Origin: Maratus speciosus | Lineage: Eukaryota > Arthropoda > Arachnida > Araneae > Salticidae | Direction: 5' to 3' | DNA length: 64,000 nt | Assembly: GCA_963932465.1 (NCBI GenBank) | Contig: OZ010786.1 | Coordinates: forward strand, 532,521,073 to 532,585,072 | Notes under the pieces: generated by a model | The model's input: only the letters and a program-made list of their open reading frames with translations | Database searches by the model: none | What the model was told of the DNA's origin: nothing | Position numbers and translations under genes: made by a program | Shown: positions 1-11,496 of the stretch, one piece after another | Layout of the letters: the number at the start of each line of letters is the position of its first letter | Numbering within the stretch: position 1 is the first letter of the stretch

Positions 1-1778
1 TCCACAGTAAGCCTTCACTAACGTTTCGGCAACTAGTAAATCTGCAGATCAGGAGCCTCAACGTCAGCTCTGCAAGTCATTGTTTTTAGACTCACTTTGG
101 TAATATTCAGTTTCCTGCAAACCGCAATTTAAAGTTTTCAAATTATGTAATTATTTATAAGAATAAAAATACGAAGTTTTCAGACATTAGAAGCATTAAA
201 TTAAAAACGTTATGGAAGGATATTTCGAAATTTTCATGAGCTGTTAATTCTGGTATATTTTTTGAATAATATAGTAGATTTCTTCAGGGGGGCGGAGCCC
301 CCCTGAACCCCCCGTGGTCTTATTAATTTACATACGTAACTTTTTATTGATTGCGCTAATGGTTAGCGCAAATCTTAGATTTCTTTTTACACTTCCGAGC
401 CTTATTTTTCAATACTGGTAACACAGAAAATGATTTACATTGACGCAATTATATTAAACATTTAGGTTTTATGAATGAAAACGTAATTTCCTTTAAAAAT
501 AAAATAATTTTCATTCATATTTCCTGAAATGAGGCGGCATTAAGAAGTAACAACCGTTTTTTCAGGCAATCTAGTTAATGCTTGGTTTTTAAGGATGAAA
601 ATATTTATTTCCCGATACAATGACGTCATTTTCGACAGCGATAATTTTGCGGTGCATAATTTTGATATTTACTATATATTTGCTCTTCAAAAGTTTTTTT
701 TTTTTCCTCATTGGAATTTTCGTTTAAGAATTAACATTTCTGTTAGCTGTGTGCAGACGATAAACCATGAGATATTAGTAACATTTTTTTTAATAATAAG
801 AATTAATATCATAACACAAGCCCCTTTTATTTCAACCTCAAAGCGTATTCGTTTTATTTTTGATATATGAGATCAAATTCACCTTATTTTCGTATTTTCA
901 CTTTATATCTAATATGAAGGCGTATTCATGTCTATTTTTTATTTCATTTTCCTCTCGCACATAAAAATATTTCAAATCAAAATTAACTGTTTAGGATAAA
1001 TTTTTATTCCGGGATTGAATTTTCGTGGCAACGGCAAAAAAAAAGAAAAATGATTGTTAAATTTCATAGCAAAATGTCGATTTATTCCTTATGAAAATAA
1101 TGAACTTTTTAATTTAAAAGAAAAATATTTGAACAAAATAAATAGAACATAGTCTTTCTTCATTTCTGTGGTAAATTCCATCTATATGTAAAGACACAAA
1201 GGCATTAATTCGTCCCTTTTGACTTTGATTTAACTTCAAACAATTACACATACTTTCACATTTACGATATTTTTAGGTGTAGTTCGCTGCTAGGTAACAG
1301 TTAAAAGATAATAAAAACAATTAAATATGTGCTTAAAAAGGAAATTTATATAAAAAAAAAAAATTTTATATTATTGAAACACATATATAAAATCCCTCCA
1401 TAAAAGTTATACACCGAATTTTAAAAACTCTGACAAATGTATACACAAAATTTCAAACTATTATGAATAATGTATGGTTCTAATTAGGAAATTTCATCAT
1501 CCTTAATTTAGCATTTAAATCCTTTAATCATATGAGCCATTTCTTTTCAACAAATAAAAATGAAAAAATCGTCTGAATTGCTATAGGAAAGCATTAAGTC
1601 GCAAAATAAAATGTTCTATATATTCCGAACGAATGAACCAAATTTAACCAAAAACTATACAGCTAAATCCGGGGATTTCACCAACATGCATTCTTAATTT
1701 TAAGGTAATCGGATGCTTTTTACGGCATTTATCGCGGAACAGACAGACAGACTAACGGAAACCAAAACGTTTTGTGTC
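1..1778. repeat. Array unit A
   Basis: First complete short-form unit. It holds the GC-rich block CAGGGGGGCGGAGCCCCCCT (289-308), an AT-rich middle, and the agacagacagac tract at its end. It is nearly identical to unit A' 4017 bp downstream. The differences I noticed include small indels and the length of one poly-A tract. Confidence 0.8.
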
Positions 1779-4017
1779 TCCACAGTAAGCCTTCACTGAC
1801 GTTTCGGCAACTAGTAAATCTGCAGATCAAGAGCCTCAACGTCATCTCTGCAACTCATTGTTTTTATCAAACTTTGCGTAATATTAATCTTTCTACAAAA
1901 ACAAAATTTAAACTATTTAAATTACACAAACATTTATAAAAGGAAAAAGATATTTCGATGGCGGGCGCCCCCCTGAACCCCCCGTTGTGTAATTTATTTT
2001 GCATTTGTAATTTTCTACTGATTGAGTTAATGATTACCCTATATCTTAGATTTCTTTTTACACTGCGATTTATAAGGATAAGCAATAATTCGGTCAAGCA
2101 TTTTACGTTATCCTAATATCCATACAGCAGTATTTACTTGCCTGCTAACCACAAATACCTGTATCTAATGGATAAAGAACTTTTGGAAATGTAAACTGAA
2201 ACATCTAATTTAGAAATCTAATACCTTTATAAATTTTGTTTATAAAAAAATAATTTTGATTACCATTCTGCAATATTTATATCTAAGATCTAATCTAAAT
2301 ATCAAAAAATGTACTCGATAGCATTAACTTACTAAAATCACCCTAAAGTAGGGGGGCTTCTAAACCTAACAGTTAATAATTCATCGTCGTTTAATAGATA
2401 AACATGATTTGGCGCCTTTAAGTACTTTTTGTGATTTTCTTTTAATAGTATCTACATTTAATTTAAAATCGTGATGTTACAAATACCGTTGAAATTTGAC
2501 GCAAACCTATGTTCAGGTCAAATTACGAAAGGTTAACTAACATTTCATTTCCCTTAGCCGGACTTTGTTTCATTTTTCGTAATAAGGATTATTTTAATAA
2601 TTTAATTTATTTTACACTCTACAAGCTGTTACACGGACGTTGTTCACGTAGCATTAAAATAGAGATAAATGCATTAAGTAAAACATTTCACTCCCCATCA
2701 GACATGCCAAGTCTCAAGCTTTTTGCACATCACTATTATCTTAGAGAAAATGTTCTTTTAAATCGCGCAAATGTTTCAATTAAATAAAGTAACATTTTCT
2801 GTATTAAAATACTGGTATCCAGAACGCCGGAAGCTTGGCAGCTCTGCTCCTCTTAATAAAAACATATATGATTAACCAACACTTTATCACATTTTATAGG
2901 AGACAATACGGAATTTCTTATTTGTATGGCCTTACATATATCTCAGTCATAAAAATGTAAAATTTTGTGCCAATTAATGCACGCAATTGCGAAAATGAAA
3001 TCGCAAAGAATGAGAAAAGGAAGGCCAAGTAAAATCGTGTAAATCGAGGAATCTTTCTTCGTAGTGCTGGGAAAATACTGCTACAAAAACTATTTTAGGT
3101 GGTATTTGGTGTGAAATGTTTATATGTATTCATTCCTGTCCTATATATCCTTTTTTTTATTTTTTATTTGATTATTCCATTTTTCTTTTGCACGTTAAAA
3201 TCTTACAAATTAAAATTAACTCTTTGGGAGAAATTGTTATTCATTTTTTTTTTTTTTTGGCAACAATAAAGTTTATAAAATTTAACAGAATAATGTCAGT
3301 TTATTCTGTATGAAAATAACGAACTTTTTCATTTATAATCAAATAGTTGAATAAATAAATGAAAATATTATTCTATATAGTATATAAATACTATTTTCAT
3401 TTCTGCGTTTAAATAAATCTATATGCAAATATCTATACAAAGGCATTCATTAATTCATTCCTTTTGCTTTGATTTGACTTCAAAAAACCATACATACTTT
3501 CACATTTAGGATATTTTTAGATGAGATGCTGTTGCTACGCAACGGTTAAAAGAAAAAATGAAATATAAGTAAATTCATAAAATAAAATGTTTTATATTAT
3601 TCGAACACATGTATAAAATTCTATCATAAGTTATACACCTAATTTAAAAGCTCTGACAAATGTTTTGACAAAATTGCAAACTAATAAGAATAATTTAATA
3701 CTCTTATTTAAAAAATTTCAGCATCCAAAATTTATCATTTAAATCTATTATTCATATGAGCGATTTCTTTCAACAAATGAAAATTTGAAAATCGTCTGAC
3801 TTCCCATAGAAAAGCATTATATCACAAAATAAAATGTTCTGTATATTCCGAACGAATGAACCAAATTTAACCAAAAACTATACAGCTAAATCCGGGGAGC
3901 TCATCAACATGCCCAGGAAATTTCAAGCCGATCGGATGCTTTTTGCGGCAGTTATCGCGGAACAGACAGACAGACTAACAGACAGACAGACTAACGGAAA
4001 CCAAAACTTTTCGTGTC
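1779..4017. repeat. Array unit B
   Basis: Longer-form unit. It carries about 1 kb absent from A (roughly 2030-3110), then rejoins sequence like the second half of A. It ends in the doubled microsatellite cagacagacagactaacagacagacagac. The short open frames in it are not conserved in B'. Confidence 0.75.
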
Positions 4018-5058
4018 TCCACAGTAAGCCTTCACTGACGTTTCGGCAACTAGTAAATCTGCAGATCAGGAGCCTCAACGTCAGCTCTGCAAGTCATTGT
4101 TTTTAGACTCACTTTGGTAATATTCAGTTTCCTGCAAACCGCAATTTAAAGTTTTCAAATTATGTAATTATTTATAAGAATAAAAAATACGAAGGTTTCA
4201 GACATTAGAAGCATTAAATTAAAAACGTTATGGAAGGATATTTGGAAATTTTCATGAGCTGTTAATTGTGGTATATTTTTTAAATAATAAAATAGATTTC
4301 TTCAGGGGGCTCCGCCCCCCTGAACCCCCCGTGGTCTTATTAATTTACATACGTAAAATTTTCTTGATTGCACTAATGGTTAGCGCAAATCTTAGATTTC
4401 TTTTTACACTTCCGAGCCTTATTTTTCAATACTGGTAACACAGAAAATGATTTACATTGACGCAATTATATTAAACGTTTAGGTTTTATGAATGAAAATG
4501 TAATTTCTTTTAAAAATAAAATAATTTTTCATTCATATTTTCTGAAATGAGGCGGCATTAAGAAGTAACACCCGTCAAAAAACATTTTTTCAGGCAATCT
4601 AGTTAATGCTTGGTTTTTAAGGATGAAAATATTTATTTCCCGATACAATGACGTCATTTTCGTCAGCGATAATTTTGCGGTGCATAATTTTGATATTTAC
4701 TATATATTTGCTCTTCAAAAGTTTTTTTTTTTCCTCATTGGAATTTTCGATTAAGAATTAACATTTCTGTTAAGTGCAGACGATAAACCATGAGATATTA
4801 GTAACATTTTTTTTTAAATAATAAGAATTAATATCATAACACAAGCCCCTTTTATTTCAACCTCAAAGCGTATTCGTTTTATTTTTGATATATGAGATCA
4901 AATTCACCTTCTTTTCGTATTTTCACTTTATTTCTAATATGAAGGCGTATTCATGTCTATTTTTTATTTCATTTTCCTCTCGCACATAAAAATCTTTCAA
5001 ATCAAAATTAACTGTTTAGGATAAATTTTTATTCCGGGATTGAATTTTCGTGGCAACG

Positions 5059-5098
<40 letters not shown>

Positions 5099-5834
5099 AT
5101 TGTTAAATTTCATAGAAAAATGTCGATTCCTTATGAAAATAATGAACTTTTTAATTTAAAAGGAAAATATTTGAACAAAATAAATAGAACATAGTCTTTC
5201 TTTATTTCTGTGGTAAATTCCATCTATATGTAAAGACACAAAGGCATTAATTCGTCCCTTTTGACTTTGATTTAACTTCAAACAATTACACATACTTTCA
5301 CATTTACGATATTTTTAGGTGCAGTTCGCTGCTAGGTAACAGTTAAAAGATAATAAAAACAATTAAATATGTGCTTTAAAAGAAAATTTATATTAAAAAA
5401 AATATTTTATATTATTGAAACACATAGATAAAATCCCTCCATAAAAGTTATACACCGAATATAAAAACTCTGACAAATGTATACACAAAATTTCAAACTA
5501 CTATGAATAATGTATGGTTCTAATTAGGAAATTTCATCATCCTTAATTTAGCATTTAAATCCTTTAATCATATGAGCCATTTCTTTTCAACAAATAAAAA
5601 TGGAAAAATCGTCTGAATTGCTATAGGAAAGCATTAAGTCGCAAAATAAAATGTTCTATATATTCCGAACGAATGAACCAAATTTAACCAAAAACTATAC
5701 AGCTAAATCCGGGGATTTCATCAACATGCATCCTTAATTTTAAGATAATCGGATGCTTTTTACGGCAGTTATCGCGGAACAGACAGACAGACTAACAGAC
5801 AGACAGACTAACGGAAACCAAAACTTTTCGTGTC
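4018..5834. repeat. Array unit A'
   Basis: Near-identical copy of unit A. The main visible difference is a 36 bp pure poly-A run at 5061-5096, where A has a short interrupted A-run (about 1036-1050). The close match suggests that A and A' were homogenised or duplicated as an A-B pair recently. Confidence 0.8.
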
Positions 5835-6975
5835 TCCACAGTAAGCCTTCACTGACGTTTCGGCAACTAGTAAATCTGCAGATCACGAGCCTCAACGTCT
5901 GATTTGCAACTTGTTCTTTTTAATACATTTTGCGTAATATTCAACTTCCTCCAAATCGCAATTTAATTTTTTTCAAATTTCATAAATATTTACAAGAATA
6001 ACAAATACTAATTCGAAAAGTTTCAGAAATTAACCCTTAAAGCTCCGGCGTCTCTTACAGAAATTTTCTTCGAGCGGCACCATTTTTTTAAAAAAAAGTT
6101 TCCTTCAAGTACATAATTTTAAAAATGCTCTGATTAAATGAGGTAACTTTTATTTTCCTTTATTACTGGTGCCAGAAACAAATTTTGCAAAGAAAGATTA
6201 TGTCTCCGCAGCGGGGCCAGGGAGTGGTAAGGGTTAAAAGTGTTAAATTAAACACGTTGTTATGCAATGATATTCTGAAATTCAGATAAGCTGCTTATTC
6301 TGGTAAATTTTTAGATTAAAAAAGTGCATTTCTTCAGGGGGGCTGACTCCCTGGCCCCCCTAGTTTCTTTAATTTTACATTGATTGTGCAAACGATTATA
6401 GTATATCTCAGATTCCTGTTTAGGCAGTGATTTTTAAGGATAAGCAATAGTTTGGACAAATAATTCATGTTATTATAATATCCAAATAGCAATATTTACT
6501 TACCTGCCAACCACAAATACCTGCATGGATAAGGAACTTATGGAAATGTAAACTGAATCATCTAATTTAGAACTCTAATGTTTTTACAATTTTTGTTTCC
6601 AAAATATAGTTTCCGTTGTTGTTCTGTAATATTTAGATCTAAGATCTTATTTAAATACATCTTAATCTACTCGATAGCATAAGATTACTAAAATCACGCA
6701 AAAATAGGTATGTTTGGAGAATTTAAAACCTAATGTTTAAGCATTCATCATCGTGTCAGTGACATTTTACTAAATGACAAAAGTGATTTAGCGCTATAAA
6801 GTATTTTTTGTAATAGCCTTTTAATAGTATCCACATTCAAATTAAAACCGCAATTTTACTAACATTGTTCATTTTTGACGCAAACCTACGTTTCGAACCA
6901 AATTACGAAAGATTAATTAATCTTTTATTTCTCCAAGCAGGACTTTCTGATTAATCTTTCGTAATCGAGATTATT

Positions 6976-7016
<41 letters not shown>

Positions 7017-8991
7017 ACCACTAGTTGTTATCATTGTCTTCGTTCACGTAGCTTTAAAAGAAATATACATGCATTAATTAAGCAAAACATTTCACTCTCA
7101 ATAATTAAAATCAAAATTGAACAACTCTTTGTCACGTTTTATAGGAAACAATAAGGTGTTTCTTATTTGTAGGGGTTTTGACATAAAACAGCCATAAAAA
7201 AGGGGCAAATTTTGTGCTAAATAATATAAACATTTGCCAAAATGAAATGGCAACCAATGAAAAAAAAACGCGGGCAAAGTAAAATCGTGGAAATCGACGA
7301 ATCTTTCTTCGTAAAATAAAAAAACCGAGGCTGGGAGAATTCTAAGGAAGAGTTCCGCATCCTGTTCTGTTCGGCACGGCTGGCGAAGGAATCCGAAATG
7401 GCGCCAAAAGGTCGTTTTAGCATCTTATTATATTTTACAAGATGGCAGAAAAAAATGGTTTTTAAATTTTTGTAAACATCTATTTTTGTATTACAAACAT
7501 GCCATATGTATTATTTATATATATATTGTGTATGTAATTATTTATATAGATGAACATAAATAAATACATATTATATAGAAGTTTAAGTACTTTATACCTA
7601 TATATATTTCCTATTCTATATATTTATTCTACATGTGAAAATAAAGCATAACATTATATTATAAACATTAATGTTATACGCATCTTAAAATACGTAAAAA
7701 TGCATAAAAAATATATTTACGCAAAATTCCATCTACAAAAAATATCGTTTAAAATCACCCCAGAAAATTATAAATAAAAAAAAAATGAATTATAAAAAAA
7801 TATGTATTTAAAAGTATTACTTTTCCACCAGAAGCATACAAGTAATAAAAAAAGCAACACCAAATGATCGCAACAACCAGATTGAAATATTTATCGCCAA
7901 AAAACAGAATAGGATATGGATCTCTTCCCAGACTTTACAAGAATACGTTGTAAAAAAACTATTTTAAAAAGCTTTTTTTAAAAATGACAAAATAATTTTA
8001 CAACTTTAAAGCTAAAAGAAATGGGGAATTAAAATCCTCTTGCCAAATTACGATTTACAAACGTATATTCAATATACTTCGAGTTCCCGAGCTTTCATTT
8101 CGATACTGACAGAAGAATATGATTTTACTTTAATGCTATCATCTTAAACATTTAGATTTTATGAACTAAAGTGCAATTTTCTGTTTTAAAAGAAAGTAAT
8201 TTTCATTAATATTTCCTGAAGTGTAGTGGCTTTAAGAATTAACACTTCTCAAAAAAGTTCTTATTCGTGCAGTCTAATTATTTTTTTAGTTTTTAAGAAT
8301 GTAACTAATTATTTTCCGCTAATTATAATATCATTTTCGATATTGCTAAAGTTGCGATATTGGTGCCATTTGCTATCTATTTCCTCTTCAAAAGTTTTTA
8401 AAAAAATAATAAATTAAAAATTAAAAATCAAATATATACTTTAGCCGTACGCAGACGGTAAATCTTGAAATATACAGTTTCTAGGTAACTAATGAAAGAA
8501 AAGGAAAAAAATAAACACGTTTATTTCAAATAAGTGAATTTTTAAACAAGATGGTTTATATTATTGAAACACATGTATAAAATTTTACCAAAAGATATAC
8601 ACCTAATTAAAAATACACCTAATTTAAAAAAAAAAAAATCTTACAAATGTCTTGACAAAATTTCGAAATAATAGGAATAATTAAACACCGTTATTGGGAA
8701 ATTTCCGCATCTATAATTTGCCATTTAAATCCTTTAATCAAATGAGTCATTTTCTTTCGAGAAATGAAAATTTGAAAATCGTCTGAAATGCCATAGAACA
8801 GCATTACAATGCAAAATAAAATGTTCCATATTTTCCGAACAGATGGGACAAATGTAACCAAAAACAATAGAGCTGACCTCACCAACATGCTTAATTAATT
8901 TCAAGCTCATCGGATGTTTTTTGCGATAGTTATCGCGGAACAGACAGGCAGACTAACAGACAGACAAACAGAAACCAAAACATTTCGTGTC
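5835..8991. repeat. Array unit B'
   Basis: Longest unit. It follows B through the TGACGCAAACCTA block near 6870 and the ATCTTTCTTCGTA block near 7300. It then holds about 0.6 kb of extra AT-rich DNA (about 7430-8040) before returning to A-like sequence (ACATTTAGATTTTATGAA near 8150). It also carries a 200 bp piggyBac-type MITE and a 32 bp poly-T run (6979-7010). It is clearly more diverged than the A/A' pair. Confidence 0.7.
6034..6233. mobile_element. piggyBac-type MITE with TTAA target-site duplication
   Basis: The insert begins CCCTTAAAG and ends GTAAGGG, giving short terminal inverted repeats CCCTTA/TAAGGG. TTAA flanks it on both sides (6030-6033 and 6234-6237). Removing the insert plus one TTAA gives cagaaattaaaagtgttaaa, which lines up with cagacattagaagcattaaa at the same place in units A and A'. 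Those units therefore show the empty site. TTAA targeting with CCC..GGG ends is typical of the piggyBac superfamily. At 200 bp it has no coding capacity. Confidence 0.8.
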
Positions 8992-9106
8992 TCCACAGTA
9001 AGCCTTCACTGACGTTTCGGCAATGATAATGAAAATAATATTTTCCTTCATAGGGATCCATTAAAAGAATGTGGTATTTAATATTCAGGATAATCGAAAA
9101 CGCATG

Positions 9107-9230
9107 CCCAGATTTTCGAACCTTATATATATATATATATATTCTTACGTGTACGGAGTGTGTTGCAATGTATTGAAATAATGTAAGTTTTTCATCCGCT
9201 CACTACATGACGTTGCTAATTCTCCTTTCT
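9107..9230. mobile_element. Mariner-type element end fragment, copy 1
   Basis: It starts near CCCAGATTTTCGAACCTTAT, passes through a short (TA)n run, and ends with GTTTTTCATCCGCTCACTA followed by a GGCGTTGCTAATTCTCCTTTCT-like sequence. The same order of blocks recurs at 13076-13202, just upstream of a degenerate mariner transposase. I therefore read both as the untranslated end of one mariner family. No transposase sequence follows copy 1. Confidence 0.5.
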
Positions 9231-9731
9231 CAAAATCAAATTTCAACACATTGGTACATTTAAAGTAACTAACAATCTTCTTCCTCACAGTATAGAATTT
9301 TTTCGATGATGTATGTTGAACTGTATATAATATATTATTCTTCAATTCACGGACAACACTCACTTTCTTAAGACAGTAATTGTTTAAAAATAAACTTTTA
9401 ATAAACAATATATATCTAGAAATTGAACATGAGATTCGATTTACAAGTAAAATGTATAATATACCATAAGAATGCCTTTAACGTAATCTTTGGAACCAAG
9501 GTCACTGATACGTTGTATAAGGTTTTTTTACGAGCTATATATGTTACTTATCCGGGCCACTAGACAGATTAGTAGAATGAAACGATATTATTTTCTTATA
9601 ATAAAACACTCATACTATAATATATATTAAAACAATAAATAACGCCTGCATTCAACAGTTAAAGGTATATATAAATATTTTACAGACATACATACAATAA
9701 ATACAATAAACCCAACTGGAGTGAAAGATTA

Positions 9732-9802
9732 GCCAGAGCCAGGAATCGAACCCGGGACCACTGCATTCCAGGCAGTCGCTCTAACCACTGAGCTACTCCG
9801 GC
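9732..9802 (-). tRNA. tRNA-like gene, anticodon GGA, array unit 1
   Basis: It folds as a complete cloverleaf: acceptor GCCGGAG/CTCTGGC (one G-T pair), D stem GCTC/GAGC, anticodon stem ACTGC/GCAGT with loop CTGGAAT, four-base variable loop GGTC, T stem CCGGG/CCTGG with loop TTCGATT. The A box (TAGCTCAGTGG) and B box (GGTTCGATTCC) are intact. The loop puts GGA at the anticodon, which would read the serine codon TCC. True serine tRNAs, however, have a long variable arm, which this lacks. There is no TTTT just downstream; the first is about 110 bases further on. I therefore favour a tRNA-derived repeat (SINE head) over a working tRNA gene. Confidence 0.6.
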
Positions 9803-10075
9803 CGATGCCTGAGTCTGCAATTTCTCACTAATAAACCATGTTGGGGAACTCACCAGCCATCTATACGAAAGCCAAGGATGACAGGACAACGATGAATAGA
9901 TTTTTACTATTACATCGATCTACGATAATTATAATAAAACACTCATACTACAATATATATTAAAACACACATACACACATAAATAACGCCTGCATTCAAC
10001 AGTTAAAGGTATATATAAATATTTTACAGACATACATACAATAAATACAATAAACCCAACTGGAGTGAAAGATTA

Positions 10076-10146
10076 GCCAGAGCCAGGAATCGAACCCGGG
10101 ACCACTGCATTCCAGGCAGTCGCTCTAACCACTGAGCTACTCCGGC
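10076..10146 (-). tRNA. tRNA-like gene, anticodon GGA, array unit 2
   Basis: Exactly 344 bp from unit 1, with an identical body, so the cloverleaf and both internal promoter boxes are kept. The flank differs from unit 1 by a base near 10193 (AAGTCACC against AACTCACC), which shows that this is a separate copy and not simply the same sequence repeated without change. Confidence 0.6.
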
Positions 10147-10419
10147 CGATGCCTGAGTCTGCAATTTCTCACTAATAAACCATGTTGGGGAAGTCACCAG
10201 CCATCTATACGAAAGCCAAGGATGACAGGACAACGATGAATAGATTTTTACTATTACATCGATCTACGATAATTATAATAAAACACTCATACTACAATAT
10301 ATATTAAACCACACATACACACATAAATAACGCCTGCATTCAACAGTTAAAGGTATATATAAATATTTTACAGACATACATACAATAAATACAATAAACC
10401 CAACTGGAGTGAAAGATTA

Positions 10420-10490
10420 GCCAGAGCCAGGAATCGAACCCGGGACCACTGCATTCCAGGCAGTCGCTCTAACCACTGAGCTACTCCGGC
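10420..10490 (-). tRNA. tRNA-like gene, anticodon GGA, array unit 3
   Basis: Third minus-strand copy, again 344 bp on, with an unchanged body. Its flank has a private substitution near 10541 (AAGTCAGC). It is the last copy before the array inverts, about 220 bp to the right. Confidence 0.6.
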
Positions 10491-10977
10491 CGATGCCTGA
10501 GTCTGCAATTTCTCACTAATAAACCATGTTGGGGAAGTCAGCAGCCATCTATACGAAAGCCAAGGATGACAGGACAACGATGAATAGATTTTTACTATTA
10601 CATCGATCTACGATAATTAAAATAAAACACTCATACTACAATATATATTAAAACACACATACACACATAAATAACGCCTGCATTCAACAGTTAAAGGTAT
10701 ATATAAATCTTTCACTCCAGTTGGGTTTATTGTATTTATTGTATGTATGTCTGTAAAATATTTATATATACCTTTAACTGTTGAATGCAGGCGTTATTTA
10801 TGTGTGTATGTGTGTTTTAATATATATTGTAGTATGAGTGTTTTATTATAATTATCGTAGATCAATGTAATAGTAAAAATCTATTCATCGTTGTCCTGTC
10901 ATCCTTGGCTTTCGTATAGATGGCTGGTGACTTCCCCAACATGGTTTATTAGTGAGAAATTGCAGACTCAGGCATCG

Positions 10978-11048
10978 GCCGGAGTAGCTCAATGGTTAGA
11001 GCGACTGCCTGGAATGCAGTGGTCCCGGGTTCGATTCCTGGCTCTGGC
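10978..11048 (+). tRNA. tRNA-like gene, anticodon GGA, array unit 4 (inverted)
   Basis: First copy on the plus strand. It has one change inside the A box / D loop (CTCAATGG for CTCAGTGG), which weakens the conserved GG of the D loop. It has another change just 3' of the body (CACTGCAGTT for CACTCCAGTT). The other stems are intact. Confidence 0.55.
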
Positions 11049-11321
11049 TAATCTTTCACTGCAGTTGGGTTTATTGTATTTATTGTATGTATGTCTGTAA
11101 AATATTTATATATACCTTTAACTGTTGAATGCAGGCGTTATTTATGTGTGTATGTGTGTTTTAATATATATTGTAGTATGAGTGTTTTATTATAATTATC
11201 GTAGATCGATGTAATAGTAAAAATCTATTCATCGTTGTCCTGTCATCCTTGGCTTTCGTATAGATGGCTGGTGACTTCCCCAACATGGTTTATTAGTGAG
11301 AAATTGCAGACTCAGGCATCG

Positions 11322-11392
11322 GCCGGAGTAGCTCAGTGGTTAGAGCGACTGCCTGGAATGCAGTGGTCCCGGGTTCGATTCCTGGCTCTGGC
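11322..11392 (+). tRNA. tRNA-like gene, anticodon GGA, array unit 5 (inverted)
   Basis: Last copy, 344 bp after unit 4, with the consensus A box restored. The unit is cut off about 70 bp downstream by the right flanking GATATTATTTTC repeat. Confidence 0.6.
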
Positions 11393-11496
11393 TAATCTTT
11401 CACTCCAGTTGGGTTTATTGTATTTATTGTATGTATGTCTGTAAAATATTTATATATACCTTTGATATTATTTTCCATTATTTATTTATTTGTATG

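Larger units (their letters stand above)
1..9023. repeat. Tandem array of 1.8-3.2 kb units, A-B-A'-B' higher-order structure
   Basis: Each unit opens with the same block (TCCACAGTAAGCCTTCACT, followed by GACGTTTCGGCAACTAG), seen at 1, 1779, 4018, 5835 and, truncated, 8992-9023. Spacings are 1778, 2239, 1817 and 3157 bp. Units 1 and 3 (A, A') are nearly identical along their length. Units 2 and 4 (B, B') share extra internal sequence missing from A, such as the GTTCACGTAGC and AAATCGTG..AATCTTTCTTCGTA blocks, and are more diverged from each other. Each unit ends in a conserved stretch with a cagacagacagac microsatellite just before the next unit. A, A' and B carry a GC-rich block close to CCCCCCTGAACCCCCC near bases 290, 1970 and 4310; B' has a diverged version near 6340. 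No coherent ORF runs through the units. The window starts exactly on a unit boundary, so the array probably continues upstream. Function unknown. Confidence 0.85.
9584..11475. repeat. Palindromic tandem array of 344 bp tRNA-like units
   Basis: Units repeat every 344 bp with only occasional single-base differences. The tRNA-like gene is on the minus strand in the first three units and on the plus strand in the last two. The orientation flips at about 10707-10710, inside aaatctttcactcc, where the sequence jumps to just 3' of the tRNA-like body. The array is flanked by the 12 bp direct repeat GATATTATTTTC (9584-9595 and 11464-11475). The paralogous locus near 48535 has a single related sequence there (AATATTATGTTAC) and no array. 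The first unit has a shorter CA-rich linker than the others. The array thus looks like one insertion event followed, or preceded, by tandem amplification and inversion. Confidence 0.85.

Noticed and set aside
9732..9802. Calling the array genes functional tRNA-Ser(GGA)
   Set aside because: No long variable arm, no nearby Pol III terminator, and they sit in a repeat array. I keep them as tRNA-like.
9680..11444. Five near-identical 69-residue open frames
   Set aside because: They are conceptual translations of the complementary or same strand of the tRNA-like repeat units. Their conservation reflects the repeat and not a protein.
9584..11475. CRISPR-like array of direct repeats
   Set aside because: The 344 bp units are continuous repeats with no unique spacers, in eukaryotic DNA, and they change orientation midway.
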